A stretch of DNA of 64,000 nt from Hymenoscyphus infarciens (lineage: Eukaryota > Ascomycota > Leotiomycetes > Helotiales > Helotiaceae), in NCBI GenBank assembly GCA_001414345.1, contig LLCB01000319.1:1-64000 (forward strand), in the 5' to 3' direction. This document shows, one piece after another, positions 1 to 11,060 of the stretch (position 1 is the first letter of the stretch; every line of letters starts with the position of its first letter). Both the position numbers and the translations under genes were made by a program. Below the pieces are notes generated by a model, which worked only from the letters and a program-made list of their open reading frames with translations, did not search any database and had not been told where the DNA came from.

Positions 1-680
1 GACCTTTAAACTAAGGTTTCAAAAGGGTCGAAAGGCTCCACTCTTTTCACCTCATTTAATAATTTATCCACTTTTTAGCCCAGAAACGCCTTGGCGTAGC
101 CTAATCGAGATGACGAAAGCGACTAAATTCAAGGGATTTTCATATATATTTAGATAAGTGGGAAACCATACCAAAAGGGTGGAGAATACAGAATATTCAT
201 GAATAAACGACTGCTATTTACACCCTAAACGCTCCTTATTCTTGAATAATTCGAAGGGTATTTTATCCGTGGAAAATCGTGAATATTCTGAATATATTCG
301 TAGCTTTTATTCGTTGTGCAGACCTAATCGCATGGGACAAGGTGAAACTGTACCGAGTGACGTTCCTAGTGTTCCCCCACACTATGCGCGATATGCAACA
401 GAACTCCAAAAAAACGGAGCTATCATTGTTTAAATTGTGGACCGACTCCCCTATAATATTTTGGTGCAATGAAAACACGTAGCATCCGGTATCATATGAT
501 TGTCACTTGGGGTTTCAACGTGCCCTCAGTGTACACAGCTTCTCGGTGGATAATTACTATATAAATGTTGTTAGAATGCCCAGCTGACTTTCTCAAACTA
601 CAAACACAAAAGATTGTTGTAGGATATTGGTAAAGATTGTCTATTATCCCCTCTACTTTGAGTTCTCGTCATAGTTCCTA
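1..680. other. Intergenic, no gene seen
   Basis: AT-leaning sequence with short overlapping open frames on both strands, none longer than about 70 codons and none with a recognisable domain. GAATATTC-like motifs recur around positions 190-300. It presumably contains the 3' flank of the rhodopsin-domain gene that ends at 681. Confidence 0.6.
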
Positions 681-2356
681 CTACCAAGGCGATGTATCCC
701 CAGGCCGTCTACCACTCAGCGACCTGAAAAGAGGCACCGGGCGTGGATTATAAGCCCGTGGAAATGGTAGAATAGGTGACAATGGTTTCCGGACAACATT
801 TCGTTCATCCGTCGACACAAAAGTCCCCCTGTGCGCATCCAGAAAATTCGCGTGTTGGCCAACCTGACTCCCATCCCAAGGTCCTTCCCAAAGGAAATTT
901 TCGTTATTTCCTCTTTCGTCTTCTACTGCCGTGGTGGCTGTAACCGTCGATACTGTATTCGCTGAGCGCGGAACTGTCGAAATTGGAGCCGTCAATACCG
1001 AGTTGCTGGGAGCAATCGAATTCGCTATCACAACGTCCCGTCCCGATTCCACGTCCATGTATGTCGACCCTATCAAGCTTGAGTGTTGTGCCGATTTGGG
1101 TTTCGAGCTCCTCTTTCTCCTGCTGAGACTGATAGAATTGCTGTATTGTGCTCTTTGCGAATCCTGCATCGTTCTCTTTTTTCTACCGAAGAATCCAGCA
1201 ATAGCTGGAATACAGGCGCATATCAATCCGATGCTTATCTCTGCGACACTGTTTTGGATGAGCCCGGGTGTTCACTTTGATGGTTACTGCACGTACCCTA
1301 GAAGATTGAAGCGGACAAACGTCACGGTGATGTTTTCGAAGCTATGGGGTTGGAAGACTAGAATCAATCGGACAATGGACGCCAAGGTTGCTAGACCACC
1401 TGCTGCGAGTAAACCCATGATTCGAATTTTCTTCTTTGTTGCCATTCGGAGAGAATATGTTCTGCGTTTAAAATCAGTTAGATTCGTGACAAGAGTGGGA
1501 AGGTGTAATTTAAGCTTTCAAAGCACTTACAGTACGATTGGTAAAATCAAGACCACCAAATCGGTAAGCACAGAAATTATAGTGTCTGTTACAAAAACTT
1601 TGTTTTCATCGATACACTTCGCCGGTACGGTTTTGTCCCACAACCCCGATATGGGATTGCAAATGCCAGCCTTGATCCCCATGATAGGTATGTAATATAG
1701 TAACATAAGTCCCATGAAAAAGTATATGAACATCGTAGTCTTCTTGAACGGCGAGAATACCCGAGCAAATAAGAGGAGTAGTGTCGCCTTGGTGGAAACT
1801 GCTGATGGCCCGTAGATAATTGTATCCCCATACAGTGCCTATTTCGAGATTAGAGAAAATGGAAGAGACAAAGCACTTGGTGAGTACCTTTTGGAATCCC
1901 ACAAGTTCTTTCTCTGTAACTTCCCACTGGTTTTCTCCACCACCGTGCAGCCCCACTTGCAATCGTTAGATGAATATTTCGAGGCTCAACCGGGTGGCTC
2001 ACTGAATATTCCAGTCACAAAGTAACCAACCGAGAGTGCCTAAGCCCCATAAGTCGTGTATTTTGAACCGAGAAGAAATGGCGGAGCATACCCAAGCAAG
2101 AACACATGTAATTAAGCAAGTTGCTAAGCAATGTCAACACCGCCAATATGGCTTCTCATCAGTACTCACAATCGTCTCGATCAAACCCGCCTGCAACGAA
2201 GAACCGGATGTACAATCTGAAGAAAACGAATATCGTAATAAGTGAAATCCCGAGAATACAAGTTACCAAATTCGTAGTCCGCAAGAGGTCTTCTGGGTTA
2301 TTAAAATTTGGAATGACACCAAGCGGCGGAGGCACTGATCCCACCGTTGCGGACAT
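681..2356 (-). CDS. SAT4/PTH11-type rhodopsin-domain integral membrane protein
   Basis: Predicted seven-helix membrane protein of the large fungal 'rhodopsin domain' (SAT4, PF20684-like) group, plausibly a surface receptor-like protein; ligands are unknown for almost all members. I reconstruct six exons: 2356-2170, 2123-2019, 1955-1888, 1838-1531, 1461-1297 and 1248-681. Introns are 46-69 bp with GT/AG ends, and the spliced length is 1401 nt (466 aa). Family signposts seen in order: N-terminal helix followed by GGFDRDD, a second helix with LAWVCSAIS, YGPSAVSTKATLLLLFARVF, a helix reading FMGLMLLYYIPIMGIKAGI, then CNP and the Cys pair of the extracellular loop. LVVLILPI, KKKIRIMGLLAAGGLATL and the hallmark VAEISIGLICACIPA follow. 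The last about 165 residues are a hydrophilic, Ser/Arg-rich cytoplasmic tail. The frame stays open across every junction, so the gene looks functional. Exact ends of introns 1 and 2 are the least certain. Confidence 0.85.
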
Positions 2357-2653
2357 TTTGGCAACCTGGTTGAAAAAGAACGTCGACCTTACATGTTAAA
2401 AAGAAGCAGGATGTCGCGGACCATGGAAAAGTCAGGCTGTGGATTGAGATATCAGACGCAAATGCAGAGAGACAGTACTAGTAATGGACGGAAAGTTCAC
2501 CAATCACTCGAGCTGATGGCAAACTTAAGCCTTATCAGAGTTCCACCCGTTTCGAAAAACGCTGATGCTTTCACTGACAACAGTAGTTTGCGAATTCCAA
2601 ACTCAAATTCGCGTCTCTGGGGTGTTCGAGAAAACTAAAATTCCCGGAATATA

Positions 2654-2809
2654 CAGACTATTGGGCCAATTCACCGTAAAAGTATATGACCCCTGTTTAA
2701 AGTTATAGGGTTCTTTCACAGTTTTCATAAAGTTTGGTTTCAAGTGAGTTTGGGTTAGCGAAATCAGTGCTCATTTATCCTTTTTAGGGTGAATTGCAAG
2801 AACAGTCTG
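2654..2809 (+). repeat. MITE family A, copy 1
   Basis: A 156-bp sequence that recurs in reverse orientation at 4512-4674. It is bounded by imperfect inverted termini (CAGACTATT..CAATTCACC and its complement GGTGAATTG..AACAGTCTG) and flanked on both sides by TA. This is the arrangement of a Tc1/mariner-type non-autonomous element. No coding capacity. Confidence 0.75.
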
Positions 2810-2870
2810 TACACTTTGGGGTAAACCCTCGATTGCCATTCGTTGCGAGCCCGCTTGGGCGCACTTTGAC

Positions 2871-2948
2871 TCGTCCCAGGCATAAAAGTCCATAACTGGG
2901 CCTCCTAAACGAACCTGGCCCCGTTATGGACTTTTATGCCTGGGACGA
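2871..2948. repeat. 32-bp inverted repeat (hairpin) with 14-bp loop
   Basis: Arms 2871-2902 and 2917-2948 are reverse complements with a single mismatch, separated by 14 bases. The right arm ends in GGGACGAAGTA. The same GGACGAAGTA end closes the dispersed repeat at 57871-57962 and the diverged copy at about 16690-16747, so it may be a collapsed element of that family. Confidence 0.7.
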
Positions 2949-3829
2949 AGTAAATCAAAGACAACAACAACCTTGGAACTGTCAAGGGTGCGCAACTCAA
3001 TCTGATTGATTCAAATCCGATTATGTCTTCGAGGTATTCTCCACACCGTTTCTCATCTAAAGCCTCGGGCGATTTTGGGCAAAGGGTTCCCCGCCAAGCT
3101 CGTCTCTGGGTCCAGCCGCGGGGAATTCCCATTACAGAAAGGTATATATCTCTACTTCGTAGACAGTCGATCCCAGAAGCTTCAAATGATGCTTCTATAC
3201 TCAGGAACATTATGCAAAGGGGTTCCATTTCGTATTCGCGTTTGTTTGATGCAATGGAAATGCAAATTGCAAAGCAAAAAACAAATGAAGCCTCCTTACT
3301 TAACGGCTGCACCATCGTAGTTGAATTAAAACCCTGGAGAGCCAGCGTCGCGAAGGATATTGAAAGCGGCAGTAAAGACATCTGGTTCGCACCTACCTTG
3401 TCTACCTCTCCTTATTCCAGCTTTTTAGGATAATTCAAAACAATTGTTCCAAGCATCTAGGGCAATTCGAAATATTAACCCATGTGTTTTAGAACAATCA
3501 AGTTCAATTGTCCTCAAAATATTAGAACAATGAGCAGTTTACTGCCACTTTCACCAAGTTCAAGCATCGAGTCTAAAAAATTACTCGCATTACCACGATC
3601 ACAAAGCGAGACCATCGCGCCACAATATATCGACTCTTGCTGTGACCTGCATCGGAGGACTCGGGGCCCACCTGCGAAGCATCGCGTGGAATGGATTGCC
3701 GGATGAGTTCCTGACACCAACAACTGTTACAACCATACCTCTCCATAACTATCGTCTGGAGCTTAAATCTTCTCCTTGGTGCTGTGTTGTGGTAGACTCG
3801 TAAATAATTCCACCTCAACGCCGGACCGT
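2949..3829. other. No supported gene
   Basis: Both strands contain overlapping open frames of 70-160 codons (for example plus-strand 3023-3433 and minus-strand 2905-3381). They shadow one another, have no recognisable domain and partly run into the hairpin. I cannot choose between them. The block includes the downstream flank of the small minus-strand gene ending at 3830. Confidence 0.4.
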
Positions 3830-4228
3830 TCAACTCTTAACCTCTTTTGCCCTCAAAACCTTCAATCGTTCCTGGTTCCTTTTCCCAATGATCCGTAATG
3901 TCGCCTTCTTCTCTCCATCCGTCATACCCTCCCAATTTGTTATGCGACTCAATGTGCCATCCACGCCGACTATCATCGGGCCCAAATGCTCCAGCTTGAC
4001 CGTTGTACTTCCATTGCTGATGTCTAATTGTGTCGGATTGTGTGCTACGTCGGGTAGTGCGAGTGGAGTCTTTGTCTGCGGACTGGATGGCTCGTTGGAG
4101 GAGGTATCAGGCTTCGAGGTGGATTGTGAGGTGGAACTCATACTGAAGGGTTGTAAGAGCGGTCGGATTGCGCGAGTTGGGTGATTGAAAGGGTTGCGAT
4201 ATCCGAGGGCGCGTACGAGAGATAGCAT
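3830..4228 (-). CDS. Small conserved eukaryotic protein of unknown function
   Basis: Uninterrupted 132-codon frame. The C-terminal half, from about residue 75, carries a pattern I recognise from short conserved proteins in fungi and plants: LEHLGPMIVGVDGTLSRITN, then WEGMTDGEKKATLRIIGKRN and a final NQERLK. Their function is not known to me. The N-terminal 30 residues are rich in Arg, Leu and Ser with no acidic residue, resembling a mitochondrial targeting peptide. An internal Met at residue 30 could be the start of a form without it. A Ser/Thr/Pro-rich linker joins the two parts. No intron is needed. Confidence 0.7.
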   Translation of the reverse strand: MLSLVRALGYRNPFNHPTRAIRPLLQPFSMSSTSQSTSKPDTSSNEPSSPQTKTPLALPDVAHNPTQLDISNGSTTVKLEHLGPMIVGVDGTLSRITNWEGMTDGEKKATLRIIGKRNQERLKVLRAKEVKS

Positions 4229-4511
4229 GAGGGGAACAGGTATCTAGTCGTTTGAATTTGGTTCTGTGGTTGTAGAAAAATGGCGGGTTTCTTCCCCAGT
4301 GGACCCTCTCAACCTGAGCACGCCATCAGGTGACTTGGCAAATTTTCTGAACACCTCAACCTTCTCCTTTTCTCATATTATATTTTTTTAAAGCCTATAA
4401 ACTAAAACTATCTCAATACTCCTCGGCGTTTACAGCATAAAGTTGTCAAGATTTCCACATCGCCCGCTTTTCGAACCCTTGATGGAACCATTGATACGAC
4501 TCAAAGTCATA

Positions 4512-4674
4512 CAGACTGTTCTTGCAATTCACCCTAAACGAGCACTGTTTTTCGCTAACCTAAACTCACTTGAAACCATCATTCTGGTGACAAAACTTTA
4601 CGATAACTGTAAAAAAGCCCTATAACTTTAAACAGGGGTAATATACTTTTACGGTGAATTGACTGAATAGTCTG
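4512..4674 (-). repeat. MITE family A, copy 2
   Basis: Reverse-complement copy of 2654-2809, with scattered differences and a short insertion giving 163 bp. The left end is preceded by TA; the right end is followed by CA instead of TA, so the target duplication is decayed. It lies between the small protein gene and the 3' end of the [15 protein letters not shown] gene. Confidence 0.75.
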
Positions 4675-4786
4675 CACATATATTTACAATCATGTCCTTA
4701 TGGTACGGCATAAGTTTCGCCTATCCCACCCGCCAGTTATACTCCAGCACTAACTTATGATACAGTATACATACATATATATAAAC
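4675..4786. other. Short spacer with TA-rich microsatellite
   Basis: The [15 protein letters not shown] gene ends at 4787. Just beyond its stop is an ATACATACATATATATA tract (about 4765-4783) that may lie in its 3' untranslated region. Confidence 0.5.
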
Positions 4787-6358
4787 TCAGTTGACAAACT
4801 TATCATCCGCCCACTTCGCAAACTTGACGCTCGGCTCATCGACCAAAATTGTGCACCAATTCGCCAGAGCCAGAGCTAGTGGTAGCATAAATACCCACGC
4901 CAGCAGATACGCGACAATGTTCCAAAAGAACCCCTTGATCTCCACAAGCTCGATCTCCGGATGCTCTGGAGCCCGGTAATGCGTGCCAAGAATGTTGAGG
5001 ATCTCCTTTCGAGTCCAGTGGCCGAGGATGGTTCCGATCATACGGTGCGTGAGATAGAGCATAAAGCTGATTTTGCCCAAATACCGACAGGAGGGCCTCT
5101 CGAAGAAGCGGCGCAAGTTGGCGAAGTGTGCCAGCCCCCAAGTGATCATGATTCCGGACCAACACCAGAAGTAGCGTTGTCCACCTTCGATGTCCTGCCA
5201 GTTTCGTGGAATCAAGTTATCGGTCCATTCATAGCCAGGACGTTCGTAGAAATCTTTATTTGCGATGGGAATGCCCCCTAGCCAACCACCGACAAGAAGA
5301 ACGAGCACCCAGAAGCGGCGTGAGCGACCACTCATACGATCGGAGAGCTGTTCAAAACCGCCAGCTTGCTTGACATAGTCTGCGAGAAGAATCCCAGTAG
5401 TGAAGAGCCAGTAATTCCATCTTGCCGATAGACAACAGTAGATGGGCACCATGACCAGGATGATGGTTCGTTTTGTGTAGTTGCGTATTCGGCTGACCAT
5501 CAACAAAATAATGAACACGATAAGCGAGCCTGCCCATTCCACCGGCATGGTCCACATGGTATGATTGTACTGGTGCAAATCTTCCCAATTGGACTTTTCC
5601 AGGTGGAAGGGGTTTGCAAAGCGTTCGCACTCCCAGATATAGTCCCCAAACTGGGCAATGAAAGAATCCCTTCTAGTGACCGCCGGCAGATCGACCAGAC
5701 CCATATAGTATTGTAATAGGGAGAGGTTTCCGATTATAAAGCAAGGCACAAACAATCGCATCCACCGTCTGAATGCCGTAGAGCCCAGAGACAGTACGAG
5801 CTTCTCATGCCGTCCTTCTCGGATCGAGGAAAGGCTCGACCAAGAGAGAACGAAGCCAGATAGCACGAAGAAGATCCCAACCTGGGTAGTTCCCGAACAC
5901 CAAATGAGTCTGAGATACGGCAACCTCCAAATTTCCCACGGATGAGTGTTTGGCGCGCCGTAAGGAGTTTCGGTGCTGAAAGCAAACGTGTCGAGATTGT
6001 AATGATATACCATGACCAGAAAAGCCGCCACACCTCGCAACCCATCGAGCCACGCAGTCTCCCGTAAGTCATCGTCTCTTGAAGCTGTAAATCCAAATAT
6101 CGTCGCCATCACACCCCGAGTAGTGCGGTCATTTTTCAATTCCCCGGGTTTCAATGAACGGTTGATGGAGCGCACAACATCACGCAGAGCGTAGAGCATC
6201 GATCGACTCATCGCCGAGAAGAACTCTCCCCTTCCGGTACCAGACCTCTCCCTAGGCCTCCGTGAAATTGAAACCCCAGTACCGCTCCGCACATCCTCGA
6301 TAGGGAGCAGGTGCTCTTCCAATTCCAACTCCTCGTTGCAGAGAGCGTCGTGCTGCAT
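4787..6358 (-). CDS. [15 protein letters not shown] 3 family membrane protein
   Basis: Single uninterrupted frame of 523 codons. Members of this family (PF01757, NodX/OafA-like) are multi-pass membrane enzymes that transfer acyl groups to sugars, lipids or other small molecules; the substrate cannot be told from sequence. After a hydrophilic N-terminus of about 100 residues comes the family opening motif TAWLDGLRGVAAFLVMVYHY, with the conserved Arg and His. Next are GIFFVLSGFVLSW and FRRWMRLFVPCFI, the latter with the conserved Arg pair. A run of hydrophobic segments follows to the end, including FIILLMV and FWVLVLLVGGWLG. ISFMLYLTHRMIG near residue 435 carries the second conserved His. Fungal homologues are usually 450-550 aa, so it looks complete. 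No intron is apparent. Confidence 0.9.
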   Translation of the reverse strand: MQHDALCNEELELEEHLLPIEDVRSGTGVSISRRPRERSGTGRGEFFSAMSRSMLYALRDVVRSINRSLKPGELKNDRTTRGVMATIFGFTASRDDDLRETAWLDGLRGVAAFLVMVYHYNLDTFAFSTETPYGAPNTHPWEIWRLPYLRLIWCSGTTQVGIFFVLSGFVLSWSSLSSIREGRHEKLVLSLGSTAFRRWMRLFVPCFIIGNLSLLQYYMGLVDLPAVTRRDSFIAQFGDYIWECERFANPFHLEKSNWEDLHQYNHTMWTMPVEWAGSLIVFIILLMVSRIRNYTKRTIILVMVPIYCCLSARWNYWLFTTGILLADYVKQAGGFEQLSDRMSGRSRRFWVLVLLVGGWLGGIPIANKDFYERPGYEWTDNLIPRNWQDIEGGQRYFWCWSGIMITWGLAHFANLRRFFERPSCRYLGKISFMLYLTHRMIGTILGHWTRKEILNILGTHYRAPEHPEIELVEIKGFFWNIVAYLLAWVFMLPLALALANWCTILVDEPSVKFAKWADDKFVN

Positions 6359-6589
6359 CTTCTCTTGCTCTTCTATCAGATCAGGTCGGCGACGAGTGCA
6401 GACTCATGAAGATACCACCAAGTCGTCATCGCGGTCTGAAGGTTTTGGAAGTTCATGCGTAGTAAATGCACGTGCAGCCTCGGTACTCCGTACCTCGTGC
6501 CCTGAGCGTTTTAAGGGGATATTTTGTTGTCTATTTTCCTCAGTGTATTATGGGATACGCGTATGAAGGATCTGACGTCTTCAGTGCTA

Positions 6590-8750
6590 GAGATGTTAAG
6601 ATTTAATTTATATAATTATAAATAATAAGTTTTTTTAGAATTATATTATAAATAGCTTTTCTTATTTATAAATTATAAAATACACCTAAAAATAGACCTA
6701 AAAATAGAGATAAAAATAATAATTTCTAAGCTATTTATAAGTTTAAAAATTACTTATTTTCTTTATTTTCAGCTTTATTTCTAACTTCTAGACCTTCTAT
6801 TCTTACTTTATTATTTTTTATAATAAGTACTATATTTGTTATAATATCTCTTTCTACTATAACTACTAGTATTATATAGTACTATGTTCGTTAGAAGAGA
6901 GCTCTAGAAATTATTTCTAGAGATAGTTATCTCTCTTAGAAACCTACTAGTTATTATCTTCTATAGAGTAATAGAATAAAGTAAAGAATAAAGAGTAAAA
7001 GTAAGACTCTAGAAGTATAAGAGAGTAGCCTCTTTATATTAGAATATATTTATTTATAATTTAGAAGAAAAAAATAAGACTAGAATACTAGGCTCTTATT
7101 AGCCTAAACTCTTAAAAGTGGGGATATCTAGAACTTCCTATTTCTTAGCGTAATTATAATAAATAAGAAGCTATTTAGCTATAATTATATAAATACGTAA
7201 ATAGCTTATTATTTATATACTTATAATAACTCTAGTCTTTACGTCTTATTTTCTAATTAAAGATTAAAATCCGATAATAGTGCTATAGCTAAAGATTTTA
7301 TATTTTATTCGAGAGATAATATACTTCTCTTCTAGTAATTCGCGCTATATCTAAAGTAGTTTTATAATATCGCCTACTTACTTATATCTAACTAATAATA
7401 GTTTATTCGAGTAAGTACTATTCTTACTCTATTATTATATAGTTGATATTAGTTAAGTATATATTTTAGTTTAATAATTCAGCTTTAAAGTTTTTAAGAA
7501 AACACGTAACTTAGTAAGCTTAGTTAAAATCTTAACTTAATAACTAGACGTTATCTACGCTTATAAAAGCGATTATTATACTATAAATCCTATTCGCTAG
7601 CTTAACTTAGTAGATATTAAACCCGGCAGTATATAGAAGAAAGACCTACTAGAAGAAGATAATCTAAATACTTAATACTCTTTAAAAGAATATATATTAT
7701 AGATTATTAAAACGGGAATACTTTAAGATATAAAAAAAGAAATAATTTATTATAGAAGTGATAATTTATATATACGAGTTAATAAAAGTCTAATAGTAGC
7801 CGTAGATTATAGTGCTACTTAATTCTAAATTAGAACTACTAATAAAATTAATCTTAAAACTAGAGATAGACTATAAATAGAGCCTTAATAGCGTAATACT
7901 AAGAATCTATAGAAAATAGATAATAGTCTATTTTTAAGAATTATTATTAATATTTATAGGTTTATTAGAAGTGTATATTTTGAGAATAATCGTAACTCTA
8001 AAAACCTAAAGCTAAAGAGAATATCTACTATTTCTCTTATTTTACTAATCTTATAACCGAGATAAGCGAAATCAGTCTTCTATATAATAAAGTAAGATAA
8101 AGTTAGTAATTAATATATTATAATTTTACGTTCTAGAGTTTAAGAGTATATATTAGTAAAGAAAAACTTATAATAATTTTAAGCTTTATAAGTAGATATC
8201 TTTAGTATTCTATATTAGAATAAGTAGAGAAGTAGTATTAAAATAAGCTTTACTTAAGATATCCGAGTTTAGTTAAGAAGTACTTAGAGACTAATTATAT
8301 ACTATAATTAGTGTCTTTTACGCGGGTAATAGACCTCTTAGTATACTAAAACTAATACTTCTTTTCTATAAATATAATTATAATATATATAATTTATAAT
8401 ATAAAAATCTAAATTAAATCTACTAGCTTATTATTCGACTCTCTATATTATTAGAATTCTATAAACGCTACGCTTAGTAGTTTATAAACTTTTACTTAAT
8501 ATTATCCTAGCCTTCTAAAATAAGCTTCTTAGTAGTTATATCGTTATAGTTTACTACGAAGGTACTGCTTTGAGAGCTTATAAGAAGCTAAAAAAAGAGC
8601 CTATAATACTTAGTAATAGCCGCAGGTCTACTTTTTACTCTTTAACTATATCTGTAACTTATTGTTAAGGTGAATTAAGGTGTAAAGCGAATAGATGTAG
8701 ATTTTAGTATGCTAAGAGGTCTGTCACCCGCGTGCCCCTTTAAATGAACT
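6590..8750. repeat. AT-rich RIP-degraded repeat block 1
   Basis: About 2.1 kb of extreme AT content with no frame of useful length on either strand. The edges are sharp, with base composition returning to normal at about 6590 and 8750. An inverted pair of about 40 bp (8311-8350 and 8703-8742, sharing the sequence around TACTAAGAGGTCT and ACCCGCG) marks structure at its right end. I could not identify an ancestral transposon protein here. Confidence 0.65.
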
Positions 8751-8811
8751 TGTCAGCGCCCGAACCCCCTGTTTTGTTGGCCGGGAACCGGCGAGCAATT
8801 CTTTCCCGGGA

Positions 8812-9013
8812 TTGTCGGATTCCAGTACCGCCTAGTGTATACAACTGTAAGACTTCTCTAACTCTAAAAGAAAATCGTAAAAATATATAGAAAATTTAAC
8901 AAGGTCTATCAGCTATTAATTTACAGCTAGATTAAAGTATCTAGAGTCTTTAGTTATCGTTATAGTTTTATCGAGGTTTTACAACGGTATCTTATGTACT
9001 AAAATCCGACGAT
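8812..9013 (+). repeat. MITE family B, copy 1
   Basis: A segment of about 200 bp matching the reverse complement of 29549-29778 along its length. It begins with TTGTCGGATT and ends with AAAATCCGACGAT, i.e. inverted termini around TCGTCGGATTT. No coding capacity. It sits directly upstream of the HNH-APH gene, whose start is 120 bp away. Confidence 0.75.
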
Positions 9014-9135
9014 CCAGCCGTCCCCGTACGTGTAGAGCCTGTGAACAACCTTGAACAACCCAAATGCAAATCCATCTCACATTCATCCCATCATCCAAAT
9101 TTCACACATCACATTCCTCTTGTTGAATAGCTCTG

Positions 9136-10880
9136 ATGGCTATGGAAAGCGATAAATCCCGTGCTCTGAGAATAGTTCGAAACGCGGGACTCGTGCACCC
9201 CGGCCTCCCCCTAGTTGAGGCATTTCTCAACGACGCCGTAGATGGCGAGCAAGCTGCAAGTTATTTGCTGCAAGAATATGTTGATAACGGGAGTGATGCA
9301 GAATTGACACGGTTTCTAAAGGACTGGAAAGATCTGGTGATATTGTGTAAGTTTTATATCCAAAAATTAAATGAGCACGTCACTGAAATGACACCAAGTC
9401 TATGTGAATCCCCACTCACAAAATCCGAGTTGGACTTTAAAGCGAAATGTTGCGCGACGAGACGAATACCGATGTTGCCTGACCAATGTGCGATGCCGAA
9501 TCTGGGATGTTTTCCCCATTATTCCTCTTACCGCAATTTGTATACAAAAAGTACGGTCACTACAAGAAGAAAAAAAATCATTGGGAATTCTTTGTTAACT
9601 TTATTTGTAGCACAGGCTGTATGAAATACTCGGTGCATTTACCACATCATTCCACCAAAATCTACTTCAGGACCCAACTCTACCAAATCAAAATCGGAAC
9701 CATTGGACTTTGAGCGAGGGGGCGGCGACAATCTTTTCCGAAGGTCTGGTCAGATTCGAGAAGCTGGAAGGAACAGAGGTTCAGATGACTTTTCCCTCTC
9801 AAACTTATAGCCGCTAAATATTCTTAGTTTGAAATCCTCTACAACAATATTGGTGGCAAAGCTCCGGCAATATATACATCCCAGAGACTATTTGATTGGA
9901 AATGTAATCTAGCTGATCATTCAAACTCTGGGGTTGAGACTCCTGACCCAGGACTTCTTGAAATACACTCTCGGTTCTCCAGGGCTCTAAAGTGGACTAC
10001 CATCGCGACAGGTATAAACAATCGTTCCGGATTACGGCGATTTCAAAAGACGGGTACTGGCCCATTCACACAGCTGGTTACTACTGCTTGTCTTACCATA
10101 TGGTCCAAGTTCCCAGAATTTATTCGATTTCATACATACAAAATTTTGAGAACTGCTGGATCATATCTTTATGGCTCTACGACCACAGGAGTCCAGAGGT
10201 TACCGTTTGGGATATATCTAAAACACGGACCAGAATTTCACGCAGAGCGACATGCCGGGGAATTTAATGCTCTCAAACTTGTGCGAAGCCAAACCTCTAT
10301 TCCCGTTCCGAAACCTATCGACCTCCTTCTTTCACCCACCGAGTCTTTCCTTGTCACCTCACGCATTGAAGGGGAGCCAGCCGGTATTGCTGTAGATGAA
10401 TGCAGTGACGAGGAGATGCATCAGATGGCTCAAGATTTACGTTCTTGGATCGCACAATTGCATGCCATAAAAATGGTTAGTAATTCAGAGTATGCTATCA
10501 CCAACGCCACTGGAGGTCCTTGTCTCGATTATCGCATCGGCGGCGACCCAGTGGGACCTTTTCATAGCGAGAATGAATTTAGCGAATCATTGCGGCTGGG
10601 GATACTTCCTAGTTTAAAGCACCGGACTGATCATAAGATTCTTTTTACACATGCTGATTTGAACATGAGAAATATTCTCGTCAAGAATGGGAGGATTACT
10701 GGGATTTTAGACTGGGAGAATGCGGGTTGGTTTCCTGAGTATTGGGAATACACTAAGTGCCATTATGGGGTAAGATTATCGAAGAGATGGCTGGAGATGA
10801 TTGAGGCTGTTTTTGAGCATGAGTATGAAGCGGAATTGGAAATTGAGAAGCAATATTGGGAATATAATAGCGCTTGGTAG
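9136..10880 (+). CDS. HNH-like/APH-like [18 protein letters not shown] fusion protein
   Basis: Four exons (9136-9346, 9399-9555, 9616-9778, 9828-10880) with introns of 52, 60 and 49 bp splice to 1584 nt (527 aa) without an internal stop. The N-terminal part has a helical leader and then ARRDEYRCCLTN at about residues 88-99. This resembles the opening of fungal HNH-type zinc domains (ArDgxrCCvTG), but the trailing His residues are not obvious. The C-terminal part is an [36 protein letters not shown] kinase fold: THADLNMRNILV (catalytic Asp and Asn, from about residue 451) and GILDWENAGW (metal-binding Asp, about 471). Before them lie RLPFGIYLKHG and a substrate-lid region. APH-like kinases phosphorylate small molecules; the substrate here is unknown. 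The gene is flanked by RIP blocks and a MITE yet is intact, with ordinary codon use. The fusion architecture is one I recall from other fungal proteins. Confidence 0.8.
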
Positions 10881-11060
10881 ACTGCAAATTGTATAAGGTT
10901 CTGAGATGCTGCACTGTTGTTGGAATTTCGCAGGTGGAAGGCTAGCGGGGCCCGGATAAACCCGCCACGTATCGGAGCATCTTTGCCAGCACAGAAATAG
11001 GTCACTTGTACCACGGCGGCTCATTATAAGCGCCATACCAGACTTGCACCTAACGATAGG

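Noticed and set aside
3023..3433. Plus-strand frame of 136 codons, and the 158-codon minus-strand frame over the same DNA
   Set aside because: They mask each other, neither has a recognisable domain, and one extends into the hairpin repeat; no way to choose.
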